Origin: JBFWUW01 sp050247075
Lineage (GTDB): Bacteria > Planctomycetota > Planctomycetia > Pirellulales > JBFWUW01
NCBI GenBank assembly: GCA_050247075.1
Contig: JBFWUW010000037.1
Span: 1 to 64,000, forward strand
Direction: 5' to 3'
Length of the DNA stretch: 64,000 bases
In this document: positions 26,907 through 35,045 of the stretch, piece after piece
How the letters are laid out: each line of letters starts with the position of its first letter
Position numbering within the stretch: the stretch's first letter is position 1
Notes under the pieces: generated by a model
What the model was told of the DNA's origin: nothing
Database searches by the model: none
What the model saw: only the letters and a program-made list of their open reading frames with translations
Position numbers and translations under genes: made by a program

Positions 26907-28088
26907 TTACAAGCGCTCCGGCACGTATTCGTGGTCGCGCTTGCGAAGGACCGTGGCGGAGATGACACGGTCAGGCTCCGTGGTTTTGCGGGTTTCGTCA
27001 TCCATCCGTTTCAGCTTGGCCAGCACATCCAGCCCGTCGATAATACGGCCAAACACGGTATGCTTGCCATTCAAGCCAAGCGCCGGTCGAAAACTCAGAA
27101 AGAACTGAGAGCCGCCGGTGTCCTTGCCGGCATGGGCCATGCTGATGCTGCCGCGAAAATGCTCGCGATGGTCCTCGCGGCCGCATTCACACGCGATTTT
27201 GTAGCCAGGACCGCCGGTGCTGTTGCCGAGTGGATCGCCACCTTGCGCGACGAACGATGATTCCACGCGAAAGAACGTCGTATCGTTGTAGTATTTGTCC
27301 TCCACCAGACGGACAAAGTTGGCCACGGTGTTGGGGGCCTGGTCCTCAAAGAGTTCCAGTGTCATGTCTCCCTGGGTCGTGTGGAGCAAGACTCGCGGAA
27401 GATCGCCCGCCTCGGCATCGGCCGCGCGGAACTCTAGTTCGCGCTGCCAGGCCTTGGTCACGGCGGCGGCTTGGCTCAAATCGCGCAACGCGGCTTCGCC
27501 CAAAACACTTTGCTCGGCGGGCAACTTCATCGTCTCGGCATCGCGCTTCAGTTTTTCGGCCGCCAGCTTGAGGTATTTTTCAGCCCGTTCTCCGTCGGCC
27601 AATGCAAAGGCAACCCGCCCCGCCAGCTCGTAGATTCCCTCGTCGAGCGGCTCGCGCGTCTCCAACGGTTCCAGCAGTTCCTGGGCAAGCTCGTAGTCGT
27701 CCTTGAAGGCGGCGGCAGCGGCCGAGAACATCATGAACTTGTCGAGATCATCCCGCCGACTGGCGCCATTGTGACTAAGGGCCTTGGCCGCCTCGGTCAT
27801 CTGAACGACCATTTCGTCGCCGGCGGCCAGTTTTTCATCGTACTCGCGCCGCAGCCCGTCCCGAGCAGACTCTGACGCCGTCAAGAAGGCCAACTGCAGT
27901 TGGTGCAGTTCGAGAACAAGGGACTTCCATTCGGCATACAGACGGTCGAACCGGGCCTCTTGCGCCGCGGCGGACAAACTTGCCGCGGGATCGGCTGCCT
28001 TAACCGTCAAGCCGCCCCATGCGGCGGCCAATAGCAGGCAGCCAGCCAGGGGGCACCATATCCACCGCGACTTTGTTGGTCTATGCAT
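26907..28088 (-). CDS. exported cyclophilin-type peptidyl-prolyl isomerase
   Basis: This 393-residue protein has a signal peptide (about 1-31), a helical region of about 200 residues with Ala/Glu/Lys-rich sequence, and a C-terminal cyclophilin domain (about 233-380). The domain shows LELFEDQAPNTVANFVRLVE, the catalytic Arg in FFRVESSFVAQGGDP, SMAHAGKDTGGSQFF and HTVFGRIIDG. It would speed cis-trans isomerisation of prolyl bonds in exported proteins. The upstream neighbour, 67 bases away, is a paralogue with the same layout. The N-terminal half is probably TPR-like helical pairs for partner binding. Confidence 0.9.
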   Translation of the reverse strand: MHRPTKSRWIWCPLAGCLLLAAAWGGLTVKAADPAASLSAAAQEARFDRLYAEWKSLVLELHQLQLAFLTASESARDGLRREYDEKLAAGDEMVVQMTEAAKALSHNGASRRDDLDKFMMFSAAAAAFKDDYELAQELLEPLETREPLDEGIYELAGRVAFALADGERAEKYLKLAAEKLKRDAETMKLPAEQSVLGEAALRDLSQAAAVTKAWQRELEFRAADAEAGDLPRVLLHTTQGDMTLELFEDQAPNTVANFVRLVEDKYYNDTTFFRVESSFVAQGGDPLGNSTGGPGYKIACECGREDHREHFRGSISMAHAGKDTGGSQFFLSFRPALGLNGKHTVFGRIIDGLDVLAKLKRMDDETRKTTEPDRVISATVLRKRDHEYVPERL

Positions 28089-28155
28089 GGCAGTTGGCGG
28101 TCAAACCGATCAGATCAAACCTTTGCGGCAGTGGGCATATGCCAAGAACGGCGAC

Positions 28156-29376
28156 TCACTCCGGCTTCTCTGCGGCTCCCTCGTCGGCAACCTTTTTCGG
28201 CACGTATTTGTGGTCGCGCTTGCGAAGCACGGTAGCCGTTTCGATGACGTCAGGCTTGGGGCCGCCAGGGAATTGAGGATTAACGCGTTGCAAGTCCTTG
28301 AGGACTTCCATGCCCTGAATAACGCGGCCAAAAGCCGTGTGCTTGCCGTCGAGGTGGCCGGTGGGGCGGAAGGTCAAGAAGAACTGCGATCCGCCGGTGT
28401 CCTTGCCGGCATGGGCCATGCTCAAGGTGCCGCGGAAGTGCTTGCGATAGTCGTCCCGGTAGCATTCACACGCAATGTGATAACCGGGGCCTCCCGTGCC
28501 GTTGCCTTCAGGGTCTCCCCCTTGAGCCATGAAGCCGGGCAGAACACGATGGAACGGCAACCCGTCGTAGAACTTCTTTTCGACGAGGTTGATAAAGTTC
28601 GCCACGCTGTTGGGTGCCTGGTTTTCAAACAGCTCGATGGTGATATCGCCCTTGCTGGTAGCCAGTTTGACGCGAGGCAGGTCATCGGCTTTGGCCTCGG
28701 CCGCTCGGATATCTTGCTCTTTTGCCCATTCCTCGCGAAACTCGGGCAGCAGGGCCAGCGTGACCTTGCCGTCTTCCTCCAGTGCCTTGAGTTCCTTGGC
28801 TTGCTTCAACTCCGATTCAGCCAGGTCCAAGTCTTCCATATTGAAAGCCGCGGCACCAATCGCCTGGTGGATCGCGGGATTCTCAAAGCCTCCCTTCACC
28901 AGCAATTGCCCCAAACGGACAGCCTCTTCGTAATCGTCCCCTTCGATCGACCGGCCAATCCTCTCCGCCAAGAACTGCTCCGCCTTTTTGTTAGCCTTGG
29001 GATCTTTGAGGTACAGCTTTTCGATCTCTGGCTGCAAGTCAACCAACAAGGCAGCCCGTTCATTGATCGCCGCGGCCAGCCCTTGGTACTTCTGGACAAT
29101 CGCCGGCCGGTCAGCCTCCTTGGCCTTGCGGAACTCGCCTTCTAGCTTGCCGATCTCGCCCGCGATCTCCAGGGCCTCGTCGTAGATTTTCTCAAAGTCG
29201 GCGATCGAAGGAGGCACCACCTCGCCCTTTGGCTTTGCAGCGGCCGGTTTGGCCGGGGCGGGTTTCTTGGCGGGCTGCTGCTCGCCTTCAGCGGCGTGGG
29301 CGGACACAAACGGGCTGAAACCAACGACATAGCACAAGCCACACGTCAAAGTAAATTTTCGAACGGCGGTCAACAT
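28156..29376 (-). CDS. exported cyclophilin-type peptidyl-prolyl isomerase, paralogue
   Basis: This 406-residue protein has a signal peptide (CGLCYVVGFSPFVSAHAAE), a Lys/Pro/Ala linker, a helical TPR-like region and a C-terminal cyclophilin domain (about 235-385) with IELFENQAPNSVANFINLVE, the catalytic Arg in FHRVLPGFMAQGGDP, SMAHAGKDTGGSQFF and HTAFGRVIQG. Its CECYRDDYRKHFRG insertion matches CECGREDHREHFRG in the neighbour, so the two arose by tandem duplication. I chose the ATG at 29376; a TTG four codons earlier is possible. It is the likely first gene of the run 28156-25338. Confidence 0.9.
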   Translation of the reverse strand: MLTAVRKFTLTCGLCYVVGFSPFVSAHAAEGEQQPAKKPAPAKPAAAKPKGEVVPPSIADFEKIYDEALEIAGEIGKLEGEFRKAKEADRPAIVQKYQGLAAAINERAALLVDLQPEIEKLYLKDPKANKKAEQFLAERIGRSIEGDDYEEAVRLGQLLVKGGFENPAIHQAIGAAAFNMEDLDLAESELKQAKELKALEEDGKVTLALLPEFREEWAKEQDIRAAEAKADDLPRVKLATSKGDITIELFENQAPNSVANFINLVEKKFYDGLPFHRVLPGFMAQGGDPEGNGTGGPGYHIACECYRDDYRKHFRGTLSMAHAGKDTGGSQFFLTFRPTGHLDGKHTAFGRVIQGMEVLKDLQRVNPQFPGGPKPDVIETATVLRKRDHKYVPKKVADEGAAEKPE

Positions 29377-29525
29377 AATTGCACCCAAGAATGGTTGGTC
29401 GAAGGACGTACTTGCATTGCAAAACAGAGTCGGACGAGCGCGGCGGGGCGCAGCCCAAGACCGAGCTTTAGCGTACCATACACCTGTTACGATTTGCAGG
29501 GGCTGTCGGTTCGCTCCTCCGTTTT

Positions 29526-29576
29526 GTCGGAGGCGTTTCCAATGCCGAAAACGTAGGAGGCGTTTCTAACGCCGAT
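29526..29576. repeat. two copies of the GGAGGCGTTTCCAACGCCGA palindromic repeat
   Basis: Two direct copies (29526-29548 and about 29552-29575) of a 23-base unit whose core GGCGTT/AACGCC can form a hairpin. Other members are at 43203-43225 and 53418-53476. The copies sit just upstream of rsmD. Confidence 0.7.
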
Positions 29577-29581
29577 GCTTC

Positions 29582-30229
29582 ATGGTTCACCGCCCGCGCC
29601 GCCAAGGCTCCAGCACCGATCCGGCTTCCGCCGACATGGGAAGTGTGCGGATCGTCGGCGGAACGTTTCGCGGGCGGCGGCTGGAATATAGCGGTGATCT
29701 ACGCACCCGGCCGATGAAAGACCGGGTTCGCGAGTCGTTGTTCAACCTTCTGCCCGACGACTTGGGGGGGCTGGCCGCCTTCGACCTGTTCGCCGGGACG
29801 GGCGTGTTAGCCCTGGAGGCAATCAGCCGGGGGGCTGAACAGGCCATTTGCATCGAACAGCACATGCCGACCGCCGAGTTGATCCGCCGCAATGCCAGGT
29901 TGCTCGAGATTGAAGACCGCGTTTTGGTCGCGCCCGCGAATACCTTCCTGTGGATTCGCCGCTTGGCCGAGGGACGCCTGGCCGCCGCGGAACTCGCACC
30001 GCTTAAGGGACCGTGGCTGGTGTTTTGTTCACCGCCTTATGCTTTTTACGTTGAGCGGGCCGACGAGATGCAACGGATGCTGGCACGCCTTGTCGAGGCG
30101 GCCCCATCGGGCAGCCGGTTTGTCCTGGAAGCCGACGACCCAGCGCACATCATCGCCAGCCCGCTGTTGGAACCGTGGGACATTCGCACCTATCCGCCCG
30201 CCGTGCTAGCGTTTTCCAAGAAGCCGTAG
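29582..30229 (+). CDS. rsmD: RsmD-like 16S rRNA (guanine966-N2)-methyltransferase
   Basis: This 215-residue Rossmann methyltransferase has the RsmD opening VRIVGGTFRGRRLE and RPMKDRVRESLFNLL, and SAM-binding motif I FDLFAGTGVLALEA (about 68-81). Motif IV, which binds the target base, reads SPPY (150-153) where RsmD of E. coli has DPPF. The family role is methylation of G966 of 16S rRNA in the 30S subunit. The first 18 residues are poorly conserved; an ATG at 29636, before GSVRIVGG, may be the true start. The loss of the Asp in motif IV makes activity or target less certain. Confidence 0.85.
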   Translation: MVHRPRRQGSSTDPASADMGSVRIVGGTFRGRRLEYSGDLRTRPMKDRVRESLFNLLPDDLGGLAAFDLFAGTGVLALEAISRGAEQAICIEQHMPTAELIRRNARLLEIEDRVLVAPANTFLWIRRLAEGRLAAAELAPLKGPWLVFCSPPYAFYVERADEMQRMLARLVEAAPSGSRFVLEADDPAHIIASPLLEPWDIRTYPPAVLAFSKKP

Positions 30230-30382
30230 CAACATGGCTCTCGCCATGTGTGCTTGAATAGCGTTTGATCCTCGATGCCTGGCAACCTAATCCGCGGGGG
30301 ATAGCGAAATCACCCATCGAGCCAGCACGGCGGGAGCCGTACCGGTTAGGTTTTTCACCCTGTATTACAAGGAATCCTCAAG

Positions 30383-30712
30383 ATGTCACGGTATGTGGTC
30401 GATAAAGGCGACTGTTCGCGGCATACGATTTTTCCCGGCGTCCAGATTTTCACGACTTATGGCCAGCATTCAATGCTATCGCTGGTCGAGTTCGAGCCGG
30501 GAAGCATCGTGCAAGAACACAGCCATCCCCATGAGCAACTCGGATTGCTGCTAGAGGGGGAACTGCAATTCACCATCGGCGGAGAACCGCACCGCGTATT
30601 GCCCGGCATGATGTGGCGAATTCCTGGCGGGGTAAAGCACAGTGCTGTCGCCGGATCCGCCGGAGCCAAGGCTTTGGACACGTTCTACCCGATTCGCGAG
30701 GACTACAAGTGA
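30383..30712 (+). CDS. small cupin-domain protein
   Basis: This 109-residue single-domain cupin contains the first metal motif in GSIVQEHSHPHEQLGLLLEGEL (two His and a Glu region) and the second in PGMMWRIPGGVKHSA. It resembles the cupin_2 family, including pectin-degradation KdgF-like and sugar-binding members, and probably binds a metal and a small ligand in the cytoplasm. The ATG follows AAGGA about 10 bases upstream. Its stop overlaps the start of the next gene (GTGA), so the two are co-translated. Confidence 0.88.
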   Translation: MSRYVVDKGDCSRHTIFPGVQIFTTYGQHSMLSLVEFEPGSIVQEHSHPHEQLGLLLEGELQFTIGGEPHRVLPGMMWRIPGGVKHSAVAGSAGAKALDTFYPIREDYK

Positions 30713-31533
30713 GCGCCAGCCGTGCCTGTCTCAGCCTGTTCGTTGCCTGCCTGATCGGCACGACGGGCTGCTCGACAATGAGCGCATGGCGTGCGGTCTC
30801 CTCTGAGCCAGCCGGGGCCTTCAAAAAGCTGCGAGTTACGTACCGCGCCGATAGCGAGCAGATTAAGGCGGCCTGCGCGGCCCCGCCCAGTGAAGGGCAA
30901 CTTGTTTCGTACCAAGAGCCTGCCACGCCCCTGCCGGACAACACCATTTCGACTTTGGAGATTGTCTACCCGCACCCCAACGGTGTGCCCGGGATGGCGC
31001 TGGTGCAGGTGAAGATTGAAGCCCGCGGCCAGACCGAAAACCCCGCTCAGCCTTCGAGTTCGGCGTTCAAAAGGTTTTGGAACCGCACTCGCGACGAACT
31101 GCCGGGACTCAAGGGGACCGGTTGGACCCAAGAACGATGGGTGGTGGACATGCCGCGCGAGGATGTCGAGCGTCTGGTGGCATCACTCCGTTCGCAGGGT
31201 TATTTTACGAAAGATAAAGTCGCCACCGCCACCACGTCACTAGCGGCGACGATCGACGGCACCAAAACTAATAAGCGCTGGCGGCAAACTCGAGAGTTGG
31301 ATGAACTCATCACCCACGTGCGCACCGACGGGCGGCTGGTGTCATCGGCCGTTCCACCCAAGGCTGGCTTAGGCCAAGACAATCCCACATTGGCACGGCT
31401 AAAGAAAGCCACGACGCTGCAAGCTTATCGCGATCTGCTATCGCGTGATGCGGTCCGCGGGCGGCCCGCGGACACTCCCGCTGAACCGGAAGTGGTTCGC
31501 CTGCCGGATGTGAGCGAAACGGTAAAGAGGTAG
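30709..31533 (+). CDS. lipoprotein of unknown function, coupled to the cupin gene
   Basis: This 274-residue protein has a signal peptide with lipobox TTGC (ACLIGTTGCSTMSAW), so it is probably membrane-anchored. The start is GTG at 30709, overlapping the cupin stop by four bases; the frame is open upstream, but only this start gives a complete leader. The mature protein has no family I recognise. It contains an alternating beta/alpha pattern, a RWVVDMPREDVERLVASLRSQ segment that looks like a short repeat domain, and a Pro/Glu-rich tail. Coupling to the cupin suggests a shared process. Confidence 0.75.
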   Translation: MSASRACLSLFVACLIGTTGCSTMSAWRAVSSEPAGAFKKLRVTYRADSEQIKAACAAPPSEGQLVSYQEPATPLPDNTISTLEIVYPHPNGVPGMALVQVKIEARGQTENPAQPSSSAFKRFWNRTRDELPGLKGTGWTQERWVVDMPREDVERLVASLRSQGYFTKDKVATATTSLAATIDGTKTNKRWRQTRELDELITHVRTDGRLVSSAVPPKAGLGQDNPTLARLKKATTLQAYRDLLSRDAVRGRPADTPAEPEVVRLPDVSETVKR

Positions 31534-31563
31534 CCACACTGCTTCCGCCATGCCGGCCGACAT

Positions 31564-33210
31564 CTACCGTGAATTACTTCCTACGGGACCGGGCAGAATC
31601 AACCGCGGCTGTTGGCGGGCCGTGGCGGGCGTTTCTTCCTCCTCCGCGTCAGTCGGCTCCAAATCGAGCGGCGCGGGAACTTGGATTGTCAGCAGGCGAC
31701 CGGCTCGTTCGACCAGCACGGGCATCGGCCGCGGCTGATCGAGCAGCAAGCGGTGGAACTGGTCGCTCGTGTGAAAGGCCTTGCCGCCGACCTCATAGAC
31801 GCGATCGTTTACCAACAGGCCGGCATCGTCGGCCGGAGACCCTGGCACAACACGCGTGAGGGTGGCGGCCCCCGGCTCGGCATCGTCTAGCCGCCAAGTC
31901 ACACCCACCCGCACCGGTGCGCCGGTCGGACGGACGCGGACCGTGAGGGGTTCATCCTGGCCGCGGCGTTGCACGGCAAAGTCGAGTGGTCCCCGCGCGG
32001 CCAGCACCACGCGTCGAAACACTTCACCGTCGTGCAAATCGCGATTGCCCACGCGAAGGAGCCGGTCGCCAACCTGGATGCCGGCGATCGACGCGGCCGA
32101 TTTAGGCGTTACGCCCGTCACACGAATGCCGGGTTCTTGGCTCGGTTGCGGATCCCACTGCACGCCCATGCGGCCGGGCAACGGCCCCAAGGGGCGTTCT
32201 TGCAAGATTTGCGACTCGGGTGTTTCGTGTCGCGAGGCCGCGCGAAATTTCGGCAGACGCTCGGCATTGGCCAGTGAGCAAGTGGTTAAAAACATCAATC
32301 GCGACACGCGCTCCAAGCCGGGGATGTCCAGCTTTTCCGCATCGTCACTGGGCCGATGGTAGTCGTTATGCAATCCGGTATGCAGCATCAGCACCGGTAT
32401 GTTTTTGGCAAAGAACGAATAGTGGTCGCTGTCTTCCTTCATGGTCCAAGTGAAATCGAGCAGCAAATTGAGCTGCTCGTTCTGAAAACTGACCAATTGG
32501 CGGAAACCGGGTGCGGTGCGGCTTCCCAGAATTTCCACCCGTTCGCCACGTAGCCGGCCGATCATGTCGGCGTTTAGCATGGCCACGATGTGCGACAGCG
32601 GAATGCTGGGATGTTCCAGCCAATGTTTCGACCCTAATAAGCCCGCCTCTTCGGCATCCCAAAAGGCGAAGAGAATCGTTCTCCGCGGAGCCTCGGGAAG
32701 CTTCTTGCAAGCTTCTATGACTTCGACCAGTCCGGCGGTGCCGCTGGCGTTATCGTCCGCGCCGTTATGGATGTGGCCGATCGGCCCAAAACTGTTCTGC
32801 TGATTTCCGTATCCGACATGGTCATAGTGTGCCGAGACGACGACCACCTGCTCTTGCAGCAGCGGGTCCGAACCTTCCAATTTGGCCAGAATGTTGCGGG
32901 AGTTGCCGTTGAAGGGCTGAAAGTAGCTGCCGTCGGCGGCACCACCGGCCAGGCCCAAGCGTTGGAGCTCCTTGGCCAGGTAAACGCTGGCCGCGCGTCC
33001 GCCACGACTCCCGGCCTCGCGCCCCTCAAAGGTGTCGTTGGACAACAGCACGGCGTGGCGCTTGAGATCACCTGTCGTGATCGACTCCATGGCCGCATTG
33101 AGCACGGTGTCGCCACCGCTCGCCCGATGCGTCTGGCCAATAACCGCCAATGCAACCAACAGCAACGCCATCGGGCGGCCCGGCCGGGCCGTACGCAAAC
33201 TCAGCTTCAT
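31564..33210 (-). CDS. secreted M28-family aminopeptidase with two PDZ domains
   Basis: This 548-residue protein has a signal peptide (ALLLVALAVIGQTHRASGG), a protease-associated-like start (LLSNDTFEGREAGSRGGRAA), and an M28 zinc peptidase core with VVSAHYDHVGYG, NGADDNASGTAGLVE, FAFWDAEEAGLLGSKH and, near the end, LHTGLHNDYHRPSDD. These give the His/Asp/Glu/Glu/His set of two-zinc aminopeptidases. Two C-terminal PDZ domains follow (about 345-430 and 445-530: GVTPKSAASIAGIQVGDRLL and VVPGSPADDAGLLVNDRV). The start at 33210 begins the leader; an upstream extension lacks a signal. It is divergent from the DUF1501 gene, with 310 bases between. Confidence 0.92.
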   Translation of the reverse strand: MKLSLRTARPGRPMALLLVALAVIGQTHRASGGDTVLNAAMESITTGDLKRHAVLLSNDTFEGREAGSRGGRAASVYLAKELQRLGLAGGAADGSYFQPFNGNSRNILAKLEGSDPLLQEQVVVVSAHYDHVGYGNQQNSFGPIGHIHNGADDNASGTAGLVEVIEACKKLPEAPRRTILFAFWDAEEAGLLGSKHWLEHPSIPLSHIVAMLNADMIGRLRGERVEILGSRTAPGFRQLVSFQNEQLNLLLDFTWTMKEDSDHYSFFAKNIPVLMLHTGLHNDYHRPSDDAEKLDIPGLERVSRLMFLTTCSLANAERLPKFRAASRHETPESQILQERPLGPLPGRMGVQWDPQPSQEPGIRVTGVTPKSAASIAGIQVGDRLLRVGNRDLHDGEVFRRVVLAARGPLDFAVQRRGQDEPLTVRVRPTGAPVRVGVTWRLDDAEPGAATLTRVVPGSPADDAGLLVNDRVYEVGGKAFHTSDQFHRLLLDQPRPMPVLVERAGRLLTIQVPAPLDLEPTDAEEEETPATARQQPRLILPGPVGSNSR

Positions 33211-33520
33211 GGTGGCAATTCCCAGGAAAGTTGCGAGACGAAGTTCTCGACGCCGCCCTTCCGCTGAGGCAGCCACTCTGCCGGCGTCACTGGACAGCCG
33301 GCCAGTCCCTATCTGTCATCATCATACGCGGCATACAAGGTAGTATCGATACCAACCACGCCAGACTTGCGTTGTCCTTGGCCAAACCAAGTCTGGTGAT
33401 ACCGGCTGTAACGATTGTTACGGCTAAAGTACCAAAGCACTAGCATTTACATCGGCTTATCCAGTAACATATAGGCCGGTGTTGATCGGCCACTCCGCGG
33501 TTGTGGGAGATGGAACAACG
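33211..33520. promoter_or_regulatory. divergent intergenic region with several inverted repeats
   Basis: This 310-base gap between the M28 peptidase and DUF1501 genes holds a perfect palindrome GTATCGATAC (33343-33352), a 9-bp inverted repeat CCAGACTTG/CAAGTCTGG with its own TTGGCCAA centre (33361-33396), and GTAAC/GTTAC arms (33408-33421). Such a cluster suggests binding sites for a dimeric regulator or an RNA hairpin, but no regulator gene is adjacent. No convincing -35/-10 pair was found. Confidence 0.5.
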
Positions 33521-35023
33521 ATGCTTCGCATCTTGGGATCACGACGAGAACTATGTAACGGTGTTAGCCGCCGCGAAATGCTGCGCGTTGGCGGCTTGGG
33601 CCTGGCTGGCCTAGGTTTGCCCGATCTGCTGCGGTTGCAAGATGCGGCTGCTAGCGATGCAGTCAATCGCCCCGCATCGTTTGGCCGGGCCAAGTCGATC
33701 ATCTTGATTCATTTGTATGGCTCGCCCAGCCAACTGGAAACAGTCGATCCCAAGCCCGACGCTCCGGTGGAAATCCGCGGCGACTTGGGCTGTATCGACT
33801 CCAGCCTGCCGGGCATGCGCGTGGGCGAGTTGTTGCCGAATCTGGCCAAGGTCATGGATCGCACGACGATCCTTCGCTCGTTGACTCATCCTTATCCGCT
33901 GCACGGGGTGGCCTTTGCCTTGACGGGAGTGCCGGCAATTGACGTAGCGATGGAGCTCAACCCGCGTGATTCTCGGCACTGGCCCTACTTTGGATCCGTG
34001 GTCGAATACATCGACCGCGTTCAAAACCGGCCTGTTGCCAAACACCCCATTCCGCAAAACATGTTGTTGCCGTGGGCCTTTAGCACCCAACGCGTGGGCG
34101 AAGTGCCGCGGGCCGGTCCCTATGCCGCGTTCTTGGGGGCCGAATACAATCCGGTTTCGACCGAGTTCGTGGGGACGGCCACCAAAAAGCTTCGCCGCAC
34201 CTTGGCCGATAAGGTCCACGACGATAACGATCCTTATATCGGCCTTAGTCCCGACAGCCACTTTGTCGTCCCAAGTGCCACGCAGCTTTTGCCAGAGCTT
34301 ACGCTCGACCGGCTCAACGGCCGCAAGTCGCTGCTGGGCCAGTTCGAGGAAGCCCGCGCCGCGTTGAACGGAATCGCTGGCGGCGGCAAGCAAGACCGCT
34401 ACCAGCAGATGGCCTATTCGTTGCTGGAATCCGACGCTTTGCGGACTTCGCTCGACATCCGCCAGGAGCCAGAATCAACCCGTGCCCTGTACGGCTCAAC
34501 CTTGATGGGACAGTCGTGCCTTGCCGCCCGGCGTTTGGTGGAGGCAGGCGGCCGCGTGGTAAGCGTTTTTTGGGACGAGTTCGGCCTGGCCGGCAGCGGT
34601 TGGGATACGCACTGGAATCACTACCCGCGAATGAAAGAAGAACTTTGCCCCGGCCTCGATCAGGCTTGGTACGGGCTGATCACCGACTTGGACCAACGCG
34701 GGCTGTTGGACGATACGCTGGTGGTCTGTACCAGCGAACATGGCCGCACGCCGCAGATCAACCAGGCGCAAGGGGGGGGCCGCGACCACTGGTCGCGGGT
34801 TTACTCGGCCATGTTAGCGGGGGGCGGCATCGCGCGGGGTCGCGTGGTAGGTGCCTCCGACAAGCATGGCAGCGACCCGGCCGACTTGCCGCTTTCCCCC
34901 AAGGATATGCTGGCCACGATGTACCATTTGCTGGGGATCGACCACCATACCATCGTCCACGATGCCCTGACCCGGCCGCTTCCCTTGGTCGAGGGGCAAG
35001 TGATTCAGCACGCGCTGGCGTAA
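33521..35023 (+). CDS. DUF1501 protein (alkaline-phosphatase-like fold), Tat-type leader
   Basis: This 500-residue protein has a Tat-type leader (VSRREMLRVGGLGLAGLGLP) and the DUF1501 blocks KSIILIHLYGSPSQLETVDPKP, TILRSLTHPYPLHG, LVEAGGRVVSVFWDEFG, WDTHWNHYPRMKEELCP, DTLVVCTSEHGRTP and GGGRDHWSRVYSAMLAGGG. The family is related to the sulfatase/phosphatase superfamily by fold; its biochemical activity is not established, and the genes are abundant in planctomycetes. Most have a DUF1549/DUF1553 partner, but here the next gene is a sialidase-like protein. The start at 33521 follows GGAG; earlier codons lack a leader. Confidence 0.9.
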   Translation: MLRILGSRRELCNGVSRREMLRVGGLGLAGLGLPDLLRLQDAAASDAVNRPASFGRAKSIILIHLYGSPSQLETVDPKPDAPVEIRGDLGCIDSSLPGMRVGELLPNLAKVMDRTTILRSLTHPYPLHGVAFALTGVPAIDVAMELNPRDSRHWPYFGSVVEYIDRVQNRPVAKHPIPQNMLLPWAFSTQRVGEVPRAGPYAAFLGAEYNPVSTEFVGTATKKLRRTLADKVHDDNDPYIGLSPDSHFVVPSATQLLPELTLDRLNGRKSLLGQFEEARAALNGIAGGGKQDRYQQMAYSLLESDALRTSLDIRQEPESTRALYGSTLMGQSCLAARRLVEAGGRVVSVFWDEFGLAGSGWDTHWNHYPRMKEELCPGLDQAWYGLITDLDQRGLLDDTLVVCTSEHGRTPQINQAQGGGRDHWSRVYSAMLAGGGIARGRVVGASDKHGSDPADLPLSPKDMLATMYHLLGIDHHTIVHDALTRPLPLVEGQVIQHALA

Positions 35024-35045
35024 GTTGGACGGATCGGCGTCAACC

